This document shows positions 46,647-56,009 of a DNA stretch of 64,000 nt, in pieces. The notes beneath the pieces were generated by a model, which saw only the letters and a list, made by a program, of their open reading frames with translations, searched no databases and had not been told where the DNA came from. The position numbers and the translations under genes were made by a program. The stretch's first letter is position 1; the number at the start of each line of letters is the position of its first letter. Origin of the DNA: Micromonospora sp. MA102 (GTDB taxonomy: Bacteria > Actinomycetota > Actinomycetes > Mycobacteriales > Micromonosporaceae); the NCBI RefSeq assembly GCF_025460765.1, contig NZ_JAMWEG010000023.1, forward strand, positions 1 to 64,000, given 5' to 3'.

Positions 46647-47291
46647 ATGGACTTCGATCCGCTCGCCACCGCGCGGCAGGCCCTCTGGATCGGTGGCGCC
46701 CAGTGGGCCGGCAAGACCACTCTCGCCGTCACCCTGGCGCTGCGCCACGGCCTGACCGCGTACCTCTACGACCGGCACGACGCCCGCGGGCACGAGGACC
46801 GGCGGGTGGCCGACCGGGTCCGCCGCGGCGACCCGCCCGCCGGGCCCGAGCCGGACGCGGTCTGGGTGGACCCCGGCCCGGAGCGGATGGCGGCCGAGAC
46901 GCTGGCCGGGTTCCCGCGCCGGTTCGCCTGGGTGCTGGACGACCTCAGCGCGCTGGTCAGCGGCCGCCGGGTCGTCGCCGAGGGTTGGGGGCTGCGGCCG
47001 GAACTGGTCGCCCCGGTCGTCGAGTCGACCGGGCAGATGGTCGTGCTGGTGCCGACACCGGAGTTCCGCGCGTACCAGGTGACGAGGCTGCCCCGGGCGG
47101 CCGCGCGCCACCCCGGGGTGCGCGACCCGGAACGGGCCTGGCGCAACCGGATCGCCCGCGACGAACTGGTCGCGGCCGACGCCGTGGCCCGGGCCCGGGA
47201 CCTGGGGATCCGGGTGGTCGAGGTGGACGGGAGCCGGGACGCCGAGGCGGTCGCCGCGCTGGTGGCCGACCACTTCGCGGCGTACCTGTGA
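46647..47291 (+). CDS. P-loop ATP-binding protein (kinase-like)
   Basis: 214 residues. A single P-loop WIGGAQWAGKTTLAVTLA starts a small nucleoside/adenylate-kinase-like fold. GFPRRFAWVLDDL supplies an acidic strand, and VLVPTPEFRAYQVTRLPRAA is part of a lid-like region. It has no DNA-binding or membrane segment. Some annotators call such actinobacterial proteins hypothetical kinases. The substrate is unknown. Confidence 0.75.
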   Translation: MDFDPLATARQALWIGGAQWAGKTTLAVTLALRHGLTAYLYDRHDARGHEDRRVADRVRRGDPPAGPEPDAVWVDPGPERMAAETLAGFPRRFAWVLDDLSALVSGRRVVAEGWGLRPELVAPVVESTGQMVVLVPTPEFRAYQVTRLPRAAARHPGVRDPERAWRNRIARDELVAADAVARARDLGIRVVEVDGSRDAEAVAALVADHFAAYL

Positions 47292-47294
47292 CGC

Positions 47295-49448
47295 TCACTC
47301 GGCGAGGTGCACCGGGACGCTGGTGACCACCACGCCGGGCAGCGCCCGCAGGGCGGCGCGGAGCCGCTGCTCGGCGCGGCTGTGCAGCGGGCGGTGCCAG
47401 CGGCGGCGGAGCACCACCTCCGGCACGATCACGGTCAGCGTCAATTCGGGCCGGGTGGTGTGCAGCGCCTCCAGATAGTGCGCGAGCGGCCCGATCACCG
47501 CCCGGTACGGCGACACGATCGCCTCGAGCCGCAGGTGGTCGCCCCAGGCCCGCCACTCCTCCCGGAACCGGTCCGCCTCGCTCTCCTCGGGAGCGATGTG
47601 CACGGCCAGCGTCGGCTGGCCCAGCGACGCCGCGTACGCCAAGGCCCGCAGCGACGCCCGGTTGAGCCGGGCCACCGGCACGACAACCAGGTGGCGCACC
47701 TCCTGCGGCAGTTCCTCGCCCTCGGCGGACCCGGCAGGTCCGGGCGGCGCGGTCGCGGGCGGGTGCAGCGCCAGCGCCCGGTGCAGCGTGGCGTAGTGGC
47801 GGTGGATCCGCAGGAACAGCAGGACCAGCAGCGGCACCGCGACCGCGACCACCCAGGCGCCCTCGGTGAACTTCGACACGGCGGCGGTGAGCAGCACCAG
47901 CCCCGAGAGGGTGGCGCCGACCGCGTTGACCGCGAGGCGCCGGCGCCAGCCCCGCCCCCGGCGGCGCCGCCAGTGCACGACCATGCCGGCCTGGGACAGG
48001 GTGAAGGCGAGGAAGACGCCGACGGCGTAGAGCGGGATGAGCGACTGGGTGTGCCCGCCGAACGCGGCGAAGACCACCCCCGCCGCGACCGCCAGGGCGG
48101 CCATCCCGTTGCTGAACGCCAGCCGGTCGCCCATGTGCAGGAACCGGCGCGGCGCGTGGCCGGCCCGGGCCATGAAGAACAGCAACCGGGGGAAGCCGTT
48201 GAACGCGGTGTTCGCGGCCAGCAGCAGGATCAGCGTGGTCGCCACCTGGAGCAGCGCGTACCAGGGTCCGGTCGGGAAGGTGACCCGGCCCAGCTGGGAG
48301 AGCATCGTCTCGCCGGGCACCGGGACCAGGCCCTCCAGCCGGATCAGCCCGGTCAGCCCGGCGAAGAGCAGCACCAGCAGGAACACCATCCAGCCGAGCG
48401 TCGCCCGGGCGTTGCGCCACTCCGACGGCCGGAACGCCGGCACGGCGTTCGACACCGCCTCGATGCCGGTCATCGACACCGCCCCGGAGGAGAACGCGCG
48501 GAGCACCAGGAGCAGGCCCAGCCCCTCGGCGGCCGGCACCGCCGGCGGCGGCACCGGCGCGAAGCCCCGGCCCGCCGCCCGCGCGTAGCCGACCACCAGC
48601 ACCGCCAGCACGGCCACCACGAAGGCGTACGTGGGCAGCACGAAGATGTTCCCGGCGGTGCGTACGCCGCGCAGGTTGGCCGCCAGCAGCACGGCGATCA
48701 CCAGCACCCCGAGCGGCACCGTGGCCGGGGCGAACCCGGGCAGCGCCGAGGTCACCGCGTTCACGCCGGCCGCCACCGAAACCGACACGGTGAGCACGTA
48801 GTCGACCATCAGCCCGGCCGCCGCCGCGAGTCCCGCGAGCCTGCCGAGGTTGTCGCCCGCCACCACGTACGAGCCGGCGCCGTGCGGGTACGCCTGGATC
48901 GTCTGCCGGTACGACGCGCCGACCGCGACCATCAGCACCACCAGGACGGCGGCCAGGGGCAGCGAGACCACCAGCGCCCCGGTGCCGGCCAGCACCAGCA
49001 CGGTGAGCATCGCCTCCGGCCCGTACGCCACCGAGCTGAGCAGGTCGGAGGAGAGCACGGGCAGGGCGACCAGCTTGCGCATCCGCTCGTAGAGCACGGC
49101 GGCGCTGGACAACGGCGGCCCGAACAGGGCCCGGCGCAGCCGGGTCGACGCCCGGCCGAGCCGCGAGCCCGGCAGGTTGGCCCGCTCGGTGGCGACCAGC
49201 TCGTCGGGCTTCTCCACGGTGAACATCTCGAACGGCGCCAGCCGGCCGAACCGGGTCGGGACCGGCCGGCGGTCGCTGCGGATTAGGGTCGGGTCGACGG
49301 GCAGGTCACCGTCGCGTGGTGCGCGCCACCGCTCCCCGATCCGGCCGAGCGCCGCCCGCTCGGGCGGGCCGAGCGGCGGGAACTCGGCGGAGGGCGTGAC
49401 GAGGCTCCCGTGCTCGACGTCGTCGTGCCGTTCGCGTCCCGCCTCCAC
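47295..49448 (-). CDS. APC superfamily permease with C-terminal cytoplasmic domain
   Basis: 717 residues. The N-terminal ~110 residues are cytoplasmic. The body has twelve predicted helices, starting at the YERMRKLVALPVLSSDLLSSVAYGPEAML landmark and including YPHGAGSYVVAGDNLG and GIEAVSNAVPAFRP. The C-terminal ~150 residues are soluble and contain RHLVVVPVARLNRASLRALAYA, LAVHIAP and a closing LPGVVVTSVPVHL. The layout resembles KimA-type K+ importers, but the usual c-di-AMP control sequence is not seen. An amino acid or cation substrate is equally possible. GTG 49448 start. Confidence 0.85.
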   Translation of the reverse strand: MEAGRERHDDVEHGSLVTPSAEFPPLGPPERAALGRIGERWRAPRDGDLPVDPTLIRSDRRPVPTRFGRLAPFEMFTVEKPDELVATERANLPGSRLGRASTRLRRALFGPPLSSAAVLYERMRKLVALPVLSSDLLSSVAYGPEAMLTVLVLAGTGALVVSLPLAAVLVVLMVAVGASYRQTIQAYPHGAGSYVVAGDNLGRLAGLAAAAGLMVDYVLTVSVSVAAGVNAVTSALPGFAPATVPLGVLVIAVLLAANLRGVRTAGNIFVLPTYAFVVAVLAVLVVGYARAAGRGFAPVPPPAVPAAEGLGLLLVLRAFSSGAVSMTGIEAVSNAVPAFRPSEWRNARATLGWMVFLLVLLFAGLTGLIRLEGLVPVPGETMLSQLGRVTFPTGPWYALLQVATTLILLLAANTAFNGFPRLLFFMARAGHAPRRFLHMGDRLAFSNGMAALAVAAGVVFAAFGGHTQSLIPLYAVGVFLAFTLSQAGMVVHWRRRRGRGWRRRLAVNAVGATLSGLVLLTAAVSKFTEGAWVVAVAVPLLVLLFLRIHRHYATLHRALALHPPATAPPGPAGSAEGEELPQEVRHLVVVPVARLNRASLRALAYAASLGQPTLAVHIAPEESEADRFREEWRAWGDHLRLEAIVSPYRAVIGPLAHYLEALHTTRPELTLTVIVPEVVLRRRWHRPLHSRAEQRLRAALRALPGVVVTSVPVHLAE

Positions 49449-49517
49449 GTTCGCACTCTGCTTGACGAGCCGGCCGCGCGAGGCGGAATGGCCACGATCG
49501 GCGGCCGGACGACCGCC

Positions 49518-50483
49518 TCAGTCGGCCAGCGGGACGGGGTCGGCGGGCACGGCGACCGGCACGGCGCGGCGGCCGGCCCGGGCCCCGCCGAGGACGACGA
49601 CGGCCACGCCGGCCAGCAGCAGGGCCAGCCCCGGCAGGGCGAGCGGCCGGGGCAGCTGACCCAGCCAGACCCCGGCGATCAGCGCCGCGCCCGGCGCCTC
49701 CAGCAGGATCAGCACGCTGATCGTGGTGGCGGAGACCCGGTGCAGGGCGTAGCTGAACATCGAGTGGCCGAGGAGCTGGGCGCCGGCCACCAGGCCGAGG
49801 ATCGCCAGCCAGGTGCCGCCGTCGTAACCGTGCAGGCGCACCCCGCCGACCAGGCAGACCACGAGCAGGATCGCCGCGCAGACCCCGTAGCAGATGGTCG
49901 TGTAGGTGGTGGTGCTGATGCTGGCCCGGGCCCGCTCGCCGAAGGCGGTGTAGACCGCGGCGAACATGCCGCCCGCGACGGCCAGCAGGTCGCCGGCGAA
50001 GGCCCGGCCGGAGACACCGAAGTCGGCCCCGGTGGCCAGCACCGCCCCGAGCACGGCGACCGCGATGCCGGCCCAGACCGCCGCGGGCAGCCGCCGCCCC
50101 TGCCAGCGGGCGATCAGCCCCTGCCAGACCGGCTGGGTGGCGCCCAGCGCGGTGGCCGCGGCCACGGAGGTGAGCTGCGCGCTCGGCATCCAGGTGGCGA
50201 AGTGGGCGGCCAGGGCCACCCCGGCGAGTACGCAGTAGAGGCCCTCCCGCCGGCCCGGGCCGACGGTCAGCGCCCGGAACTCGGCCCGCCGCCGGGTCAC
50301 CGAGACCGGGCCGAGCACGGCCAGCGACAGCACGTTGCGCCAGAAGGCGATGGCGAGGGCCGGCGCGGCGGCGAACGCGACAAGCGGCGCGGAGGACGAG
50401 ACGGCGGTGACGGCCAGCGCGAGCGCGCCGACGGTCAGCGCGTCGAGCGGCGGGCGGTGCGGAGCGTGGGGCACGGAGAGCAA
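49518..50483 (-). CDS. EamA-family (DMT superfamily) transporter
   Basis: 321 residues with ten helices in two EamA repeats: ALALAVTAVSSSAPLVAFAAAPALAIAFWRN and TWLAILGLVAGAQLLGHSMFSYALHRVSATTISVLILLEAPGAALIAGVWLGQLP. It is typical of metabolite efflux pumps. The substrate is not predictable. It lies 69 bp upstream of the APC permease gene and is oriented the same way. Confidence 0.9.
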   Translation of the reverse strand: MLSVPHAPHRPPLDALTVGALALAVTAVSSSAPLVAFAAAPALAIAFWRNVLSLAVLGPVSVTRRRAEFRALTVGPGRREGLYCVLAGVALAAHFATWMPSAQLTSVAAATALGATQPVWQGLIARWQGRRLPAAVWAGIAVAVLGAVLATGADFGVSGRAFAGDLLAVAGGMFAAVYTAFGERARASISTTTYTTICYGVCAAILLVVCLVGGVRLHGYDGGTWLAILGLVAGAQLLGHSMFSYALHRVSATTISVLILLEAPGAALIAGVWLGQLPRPLALPGLALLLAGVAVVVLGGARAGRRAVPVAVPADPVPLAD

Positions 50484-50577
50484 TACTCACACGCCGCCCG
50501 ACACCACGGACGGTCAGCACTCCGTTACGATCATGCGCGTCCCGGCGATCCCCCTCGACGTCCGGAGCCGTTCCCCA

Positions 50578-51272
50578 TGCCCAGATACCAGGCGGTGCTG
50601 TTCGACTTCTTCGGCACGCTGACCCGCTGCGTCCAGCGCGGGTCCGCCCACCGGACCATCGCCGAGCTGCTCGGCTGCTCGGCCGACACCCTCGTCGAGG
50701 TGCTCGACCGCAGCTACTACCAGCGCGCCAGCGGCCGGTTCGGCAACGCCGAGGCGACCCTGCGCTGGGTCTGCGAGCAGGCCGGCGTGGATCCCTCCGA
50801 CGAGGCGGTACGCGCCGCCGTCGCCTCCCGGCACCGGGCCGTGCGCGCCGACACCCGGCTGCGCGCCGAGGCGGTGCCGGTGCTGGCCGCGCTGCGCGGG
50901 CGGGGCGTCCGCACCGGCCTGATCAGCGACTGCACGCACGAGCTGCCGGCGTTCCTGCCCCAGCTGGCGGTCGCCCCGCTGCTCGACGTGCGGATCTTCT
51001 CGGTGCAGGTCGGTCGCTGCAAGCCCGACGCGGCGCTCTACCTGGACGCCTGCCACCGGCTCGACCTCGCGCCGGCCGACTGCCTCTACGTGGGCGACGG
51101 CGGCAGCCAGGAACTCACCGGCGCCGAGCGCGCCGGCCTGACCGCCGTCCGGCTGGCCGCCCCGGACCTGACCGGCCACATGGTGTTCAACGCCGACCAC
51201 GGCTGGGACGGCCGGGTGCTGACCTCGCTCACCGAGGTGCTCGACGTGCTCGACCCGGTCACCGTCGGCTGA
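50578..51272 (+). CDS. HAD-family hydrolase
   Basis: 231 residues. HAD motif I is AVLFDFFGTLTR (nucleophile D), motif II is S in GLISDCTHEL, motif III Lys in QVGRCKPDAALYL, and motif IV is YVGDGGSQELTGAERAG. The second D of motif I is replaced (D-F-F, not D-x-D), and Phe/Gly follow as in some HAD enzymes of the dehalogenase/phosphatase branch. ATG 50578 follows a weak ribosome-binding site. Substrate unknown. Confidence 0.88.
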
Positions 51273-51279
51273 CGGCGGC

Positions 51280-51795
51280 TCAGCGCCGGCGGACCTTGTG
51301 CAGCCGGAAGGGTTTGCGGGTGGCGCGCACCGCCGTGGTCTCCCGGGGCTGCTCGGCGAGCGAGTCGGCCGGCAGGTCCCCGCCGGCCACGGCGGTGCCC
51401 GCCGGGCTCAGCCGGTTCACCGCACAGCCCTCGGCCGCCCAGCGGGCCACCAGGTCGGCGGAGGGGCCCGGGGCGTTCAGCCGCTTGGCGGCGACCAGGG
51501 GCGCGGCGGTCTCCCACTCCGCACTGCCCGGCCGCAGCCGGGTGACCCGGGCCGGCCAGGTCACGATCCGGCCGCCGTGGTCACCGCGCAGGGTCACCTC
51601 GGCCGCGTCCGCGTCGGCCAGCCCGGGTGCGGACTGCTCGCCCGGGCCGCTCACCACCAGCAGCGCGCCGTCGAGCGGAAGACACCAGAGGCCGTACGCC
51701 GGGCCGCCGCCGACGCTGACCCAGCAGACGGCCGCCTTCTTCATGGCCTCGTCCACCAGCGGTGTGGTGGTCCGCTCGCCGACCTCGTCGCTCAC
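51280..51795 (-). CDS. Conserved hypothetical protein (split-barrel-like)
   Basis: 171 residues. VCWVSVGGGPAYGLWCLPLDGALLVVSGPGEQSAPGL and TLRGDHGGRIVTWPARVTRLRPG suggest a FMN-binding split-barrel or related beta fold without obvious flavin ligands. The Arg-rich C-terminal end is RKPFRLHKVRRR. GTG 51795 has GGGAGG upstream. It converges on the HAD gene with a 7-bp gap. I recognise it only as an actinobacterial conserved hypothetical. Confidence 0.7.
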   Translation of the reverse strand: MSDEVGERTTTPLVDEAMKKAAVCWVSVGGGPAYGLWCLPLDGALLVVSGPGEQSAPGLADADAAEVTLRGDHGGRIVTWPARVTRLRPGSAEWETAAPLVAAKRLNAPGPSADLVARWAAEGCAVNRLSPAGTAVAGGDLPADSLAEQPRETTAVRATRKPFRLHKVRRR

Positions 51796-51823
51796 TCCGG
51801 CATCCTCCCGCATCCGGCCCGGC

Positions 51824-52693
51824 TCAGCCCACGAAGGGCGGGACGGCGATCTCGCCCCGGGCCACCGGCATGACGTGGCCGGCGACCGTCGCGCCCACCG
51901 CCACCCCGCCGGCCGCGGTCACCGTGCAGGCCAGCGCGGACGGCCGGTTGATCTCGATGCCCTGGCGGACCGCGTACTCGGAGCGGCCCTCGCCGGGCAG
52001 CAGCCCGCTGGCCACCAGCCAGACGCCCAGGCCCAGGGCGGCCGAGCCGGTCGCCGGGTCCTCAGGTACGCCGAGGCCCGGCACGAAGACGCGGGCGTGC
52101 GCGGTTTGCGAGTCGGCGTCCCAGGAGAAGACGCTGACGTGCTCCACGCCGTACCGCTCCGCCGCCGCCGCGTTCACCCTGGCGCGGGCCACCGCGTCCG
52201 GGCGTACCGGAAGGTAGGGGAATTCGAGCCCGCAGCCGGCGACCCGGGGCGCCGGGCCGGCGTGGTCGGCGGCGGTGAGGCCGGCCATCTCCAGCAGCGG
52301 CTCCGGGTCCAGTTCCGGCCCGAGGGTCGGGGTGCCCCCGGTGAGGGTCGCGCCGGTGGGGGTGACCTCGATGGGCAGCACCCCGGCGCCACACTCCTGG
52401 GTGATCCTGCCCACATCGAACATGCCGCGCCGGCTCGCGGTCACCGCGGCGCCCACGCTGGGGTGACCGGCGAACGGCAGTTCCTCGGCCGGGGTGAAGA
52501 TCCGCGCCCGGTACGTCGCACCGACCTGCGTGGGCGGCAGCACGAACACCGTCTCCGACAGGTTGAACTCCAGCGCGAGCGCCTGCATCTGCTCGGTGGC
52601 GAGCCCTTCCGCGCCGAACACCACGGCCAGCGGGTTGCCGGCGAACGGGCGATCGGTGAAGACGTCCACGATCTCGTAGGCCAAGGTCGACAT
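51824..52693 (-). CDS. PhzF-family isomerase
   Basis: 289 residues. The two PhzF/diaminopimelate-epimerase-like domains are evident: VDVFTDRPFAGNPLAVVF at the start, FNLSETVFVLPP with the catalytic Glu, ELPFAGHPSVGAA, and the second-half PATGSAALGLGVWLV signature. The true PhzF step (phenazine) needs a gene cluster not present here, so this is one of the many PhzF-like isomerases of unknown substrate. ATG 52693 follows a weak ribosome-binding site. Confidence 0.9.
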   Translation of the reverse strand: MSTLAYEIVDVFTDRPFAGNPLAVVFGAEGLATEQMQALALEFNLSETVFVLPPTQVGATYRARIFTPAEELPFAGHPSVGAAVTASRRGMFDVGRITQECGAGVLPIEVTPTGATLTGGTPTLGPELDPEPLLEMAGLTAADHAGPAPRVAGCGLEFPYLPVRPDAVARARVNAAAAERYGVEHVSVFSWDADSQTAHARVFVPGLGVPEDPATGSAALGLGVWLVASGLLPGEGRSEYAVRQGIEINRPSALACTVTAAGGVAVGATVAGHVMPVARGEIAVPPFVG

Positions 52694-52726
52694 GTTGATA
52701 AACACTAGGCCCTTAGGCTGGTGCCC

Positions 52727-54013
52727 GTGAGCACGCCGAACCGGGTCTACATCGCTCGACTCGCCGGAGTCGCCGTCTTCGACCCGAACGGCGACCAGGT
52801 GGGTCGGATCCGGGACGCCGTCGCCCGGATGCGGCCGACCCAGCGCCCGCCCGAGGTGGTGGGGCTGGTCGCCGAGATGCCGATGCGGCGGCGCATCTTC
52901 CTCTCCATCAACCGGATCACCTCCATCGACGCGGACGCCGTCGTGCTCGGCAGCGGCACCCTCAACCTGCGCCGGTTCGAGAAGCGCCCGAACGAGCTGC
53001 TCGTGCTCCAGGAGCTGCTGGACCGGCGGGTCCAGCTGGACACCGGGCAGGCCGGCTCGGTGGTCGACGTGGCCATGGAGCGCAGCCGCGGCGGCGAGTG
53101 GGCGCTCACCCGCGTCGCCGTTCGCGAGCAGACCAGCCGGCTCGCCCGCCGCGGCCACCTGCACCAGGTGGAGTGGGACCGGGTGCGCGGCCTCGGCACC
53201 CTCGGCGAGAACCGCGGTACGGCCAACCTGCTCGCCGTGCTGGAGGACATGCGCCCCGCCGACCTGGCCAACGCCCTCCAGGACCTGCCCGACGCCCGGC
53301 GCAACGAGGTCGCCGCCGCGCTGGACGACGAGCGCCTCGCCGACGTGCTCGGGGAACTGCCCGAGCACGACCAGGTGGAGATCCTGGCCGCGCTGGACCG
53401 GGAACGCGCCGCGGACGTGCTGGAGGAGATGGACCCCGACGACGCCGCCGACCTGCTCAACGAGCTGCCCCCGCCGGAGCAGGACGTGCTGCTCGACCTC
53501 ATGGAGCCGGACGAGGCCACGCCGGTCCGCCAGCTGCTGCGCTACGCCTCCGGCACCGCCGGCAGCGTGATGACCTCCGAGCCGGTGATCCTGCCGCCGG
53601 ACGCCACGGTGGCCGAGGCGCTGGCCCGGATCCGCGAGCCGCAGCTCTCCCCCGCCGTGGCCGCGCAGGTCTTCGTGACCCGCGCCCCGCTCACCACGCC
53701 CACCGGGCGCTACCTGGGCATGGTCCACTTCCAGGCGCTGCTCCGGGAGCCACCGGCCGACCTGCTCGGCGGGGTCGTCGTCAACGACATCGACCCGCTG
53801 CGGCCGACCACCCCGCTGCCCGAGATCACGCGCCGGATGGCCACGTACGACCTGGTCGCCATGCCGGTGGTGGACCGGACCATGCGGCTGGTCGGCGCGG
53901 TGACCGTGGACGACGTGCTGGACCACTCGCTGCCGCGGGACTGGCGGGACCGGGACGTCATGTCGGCCGCGTCCGCCGCCGACGAGGCGCCCCGGGACGG
54001 CGACAATGGCTGA
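52727..54013 (+). CDS. MgtE-like N-domain plus CBS pair without channel domain
   Basis: 428 residues. The N-terminal PRC-barrel-like part (YIARLAGVAVFDPNGDQVGRI) precedes the MgtE superhelical repeats (ANLLAVLEDMRPADLANALQ, DDERLADVLGELPEHDQV, LLNELPPPEQDVLLDLM). A CBS pair follows (GSVMTSEPVILPPDATVAEAL and YDLVAMPVVDRTMRLVGAVTVDDVLDH). It lacks the five-helix Mg2+ channel of MgtE, so it should be a soluble sensor acting through another membrane protein. The two-helix DUF1003 gene overlaps its end by 8 bp. GTG 52727 is preferred over GTG 52721. Confidence 0.85.
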   Translation: MSTPNRVYIARLAGVAVFDPNGDQVGRIRDAVARMRPTQRPPEVVGLVAEMPMRRRIFLSINRITSIDADAVVLGSGTLNLRRFEKRPNELLVLQELLDRRVQLDTGQAGSVVDVAMERSRGGEWALTRVAVREQTSRLARRGHLHQVEWDRVRGLGTLGENRGTANLLAVLEDMRPADLANALQDLPDARRNEVAAALDDERLADVLGELPEHDQVEILAALDRERAADVLEEMDPDDAADLLNELPPPEQDVLLDLMEPDEATPVRQLLRYASGTAGSVMTSEPVILPPDATVAEALARIREPQLSPAVAAQVFVTRAPLTTPTGRYLGMVHFQALLREPPADLLGGVVVNDIDPLRPTTPLPEITRRMATYDLVAMPVVDRTMRLVGAVTVDDVLDHSLPRDWRDRDVMSAASAADEAPRDGDNG

Positions 54014-54611
54014 CCAGCGACGAGAGCGGCTGGACCAGCCCCGGTCGCCGCGGGGCCTGCAGCTGCCGCGGATCGACGCGGAGACCTTCGGCCGCTGGTC
54101 GGAGGGGATCGCGCGGGGCATGGGCACCGCGAACTTCATCGTCTACATGACGCTGGTGATCGCCGCCTGGTTCGCCTGGAACACCCTGGCCCCGGAGAAC
54201 CTGCGCTTCGACCCGTACACCTTCACCTTCCTGACCCTGGTGCTCTCCCTCCAGGCCTCGTACGCGGCCCCGCTGATCCTGCTCGCGCAGAACCGGCAGG
54301 CCGACCGGGACCGGATCGCGCTGGAGGAGGACCGACGGCGGGCCACCATGCAGAAGGCCGACACGGAATACCTGGCCCGGGAGATCGCCGCGCTGCGCAT
54401 CGCCCTGGGCGAGGTGGCGACCCGGGACTTCCTCCGCTCGGAGCTGACCCGGCTGGCCGAGGAGCTGGACGAGGCGGCCGAGCGGCGGCGGAAGCTGGAG
54501 CGCCGGCAGCAGGAGCGGGAGGCCCGGCGGCAGGCCGGCGGGGAGCCGCTCGACGAGCCCCGCGACGACCTCGACGGCGACTTCGCCCGCGACGGGCGTT
54601 TCGAGGGCTGA
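54006..54611 (+). CDS. DUF1003 membrane protein
   Basis: 201 residues: two membrane helices (NFIVYMTLVIAAWFAWNTL and TFLTLVLSLQASYAAPLILLA) with the family motif RFDPYTFTFLTLVLSLQASYAAP and a polar NRQADRDRI stretch. A long charged coiled-coil C-terminus follows (ELTRLAEELDEAAERRRKLERRQQ). Its 8-bp overlap with the MgtE-like sensor gene makes a functional pair likely, as in mycobacterial Rv1231c-Rv1232c. Confidence 0.88.
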   Translation: MADQRRERLDQPRSPRGLQLPRIDAETFGRWSEGIARGMGTANFIVYMTLVIAAWFAWNTLAPENLRFDPYTFTFLTLVLSLQASYAAPLILLAQNRQADRDRIALEEDRRRATMQKADTEYLAREIAALRIALGEVATRDFLRSELTRLAEELDEAAERRRKLERRQQEREARRQAGGEPLDEPRDDLDGDFARDGRFEG

Positions 54612-54781
54612 GCCCGGAACGTATTGAACGCCGCGCGCCTCAAGGGGCCAGGCGAGCGGCGTTCGGTCCGATCGTCCCACTTCGCGACACGGCCCGTCCA
54701 CCCCTCGGGCGGCCATCGATTCGCTCACACCGCCCCCCGCCAACGGCGGACGCCGATGACCACCGACGTAGCATTGCGGAC

Positions 54782-55930
54782 ATGTCAGCACCCGTCAGCA
54801 CCGTCTCCGACGCGATCCAGGCCGCCCTGGCCACCGTCAACGACCCGGAGATCCGTCGGCCGATCACCGAGCTGGGCATGGTCCGTTCCGCCGAGATCGG
54901 CGACGACGGCGTGGTCCGGGTCGAGCTGCTGCTCACCGTGGCCGGCTGCCCGCTGAAGGACAAGCTGCGTAACGACATCACGGCCGCCGTCGGGGCGGTG
55001 CCCGGCGTGGCTGGCGTCCAGATCGAGTTCGGCGTGATGAGCCCGGAGCAGCGCCAGGAGCTCCAGTCGAAGCTGCGTGGCGGCGGGGCCACCGCCGAGC
55101 CGGTCATCCCGTTCGCCCAGCCCGGCTCCCGCACCCGTGTCTACGCGGTCGCCAGCGGCAAGGGCGGCGTCGGCAAGTCCAGCGTCACGGTCAACCTGGC
55201 CGCCGCGCTGGCCGCCCGCGGCCTCTCGGTCGGCGTGGTGGACGCCGACATCTACGGCCACTCGGTGCCCCGGATGCTCGGCGCCGACGGCGCGCCCACC
55301 CGGGTCGAGGACATGATCATGCCGCCGCAGTCACACGGCGTGAAGGTCATCTCGATCGGCATGTTCACCCCGGGCAACGCGGCCGTCGTCTGGCGCGGCC
55401 CGATGCTGCACCGGGCGCTGCAGCAGTTCCTCGCCGACGTCTACTGGGGTGACCTGGACGTCCTGCTGCTCGACCTGCCCCCGGGCACCGGCGACATCGC
55501 CATCTCGGTGGCCCAGCTCCTGCCGAACGCCGAGATCCTGGTCGTCACCACCCCGCAGGCGGCCGCCGCCGAGGTGGCCGAGCGGGCCGGCGCCATCGCG
55601 TTGCAGACCCACCAGCGGGTGGTCGGTGTGATCGAGAACATGTCCTGGCTGGAGCTGCCGGACGGCTCCCGGATGGAGGTCTTCGGGGCCGGTGGCGGCG
55701 CGGCCGTCGCCGAGTCGCTGACCCGGACCATCGGCGCGCAGGTGCCGGTGCTGGGGCAGATCCCGATGGACACCCGGGTGCGCGAGGGCGGCGACGCCGG
55801 CAACCCGATCGTGCTGGCCCAGCCGGACGCCCCGGCCGCCCGGGCGCTCGTCGAGGTCGCCGACCGCCTCGCGGTGCGCCGCGAGTCGCTGCTCGGCAAG
55901 CCCCTGGGCCTGAAGCCCGCCGGCCGCTGA
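54782..55930 (+). CDS. mrp: Mrp/NBP35-family Fe-S carrier ATPase
   Basis: 382 residues: an N-terminal MIP18-like (DUF59) domain (TVNDPEIRRPITELGMV, TVAGCPLKDKL) and a P-loop ATPase with the deviant Walker A SGKGGVGKSSVTVNLA, then DADIYGHSVPRML and GTGDIAISVAQ. It delivers Fe-S clusters to apo-proteins. The C-terminal CxxC of canonical ApbC is missing (no cysteine in the C-terminal third), as in some actinobacterial members. ATG 54782 lies 170 bp after the DUF1003 gene and ends at a strong hairpin. Confidence 0.92.
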   Translation: MSAPVSTVSDAIQAALATVNDPEIRRPITELGMVRSAEIGDDGVVRVELLLTVAGCPLKDKLRNDITAAVGAVPGVAGVQIEFGVMSPEQRQELQSKLRGGGATAEPVIPFAQPGSRTRVYAVASGKGGVGKSSVTVNLAAALAARGLSVGVVDADIYGHSVPRMLGADGAPTRVEDMIMPPQSHGVKVISIGMFTPGNAAVVWRGPMLHRALQQFLADVYWGDLDVLLLDLPPGTGDIAISVAQLLPNAEILVVTTPQAAAAEVAERAGAIALQTHQRVVGVIENMSWLELPDGSRMEVFGAGGGAAVAESLTRTIGAQVPVLGQIPMDTRVREGGDAGNPIVLAQPDAPAARALVEVADRLAVRRESLLGKPLGLKPAGR

Positions 55931-55945
55931 CCGCTCCCGCCCCTC

Positions 55946-55980
55946 ACCGACCCTCCCCGGCCCTGCCGAGGGGGGTCGGT
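55946..55980. terminator. Hairpin terminator after mrp
   Basis: ACCGACCC (55946-55953) / GGGTCGGT (55973-55980) with further G/C pairing inside. It lies between mrp and the convergent tatB-like gene. Confidence 0.7.
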
Positions 55981-56009
55981 TCCGTTGCGCCGGGCGCCCG
56001 GGGTAGGGG

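Noticed and set aside
47295..49517. c-di-AMP (ydaO/kimA) riboswitch before the APC permease
   Set aside because: Only 69 bp separate it from the upstream gene, with none of the riboswitch's conserved core visible.
51824..54139. Long minus-strand frame extending the PhzF gene upstream
   Set aside because: The extra 480 codons are antisense to the MgtE-like gene; the PhzF fold begins at ATG 52693.
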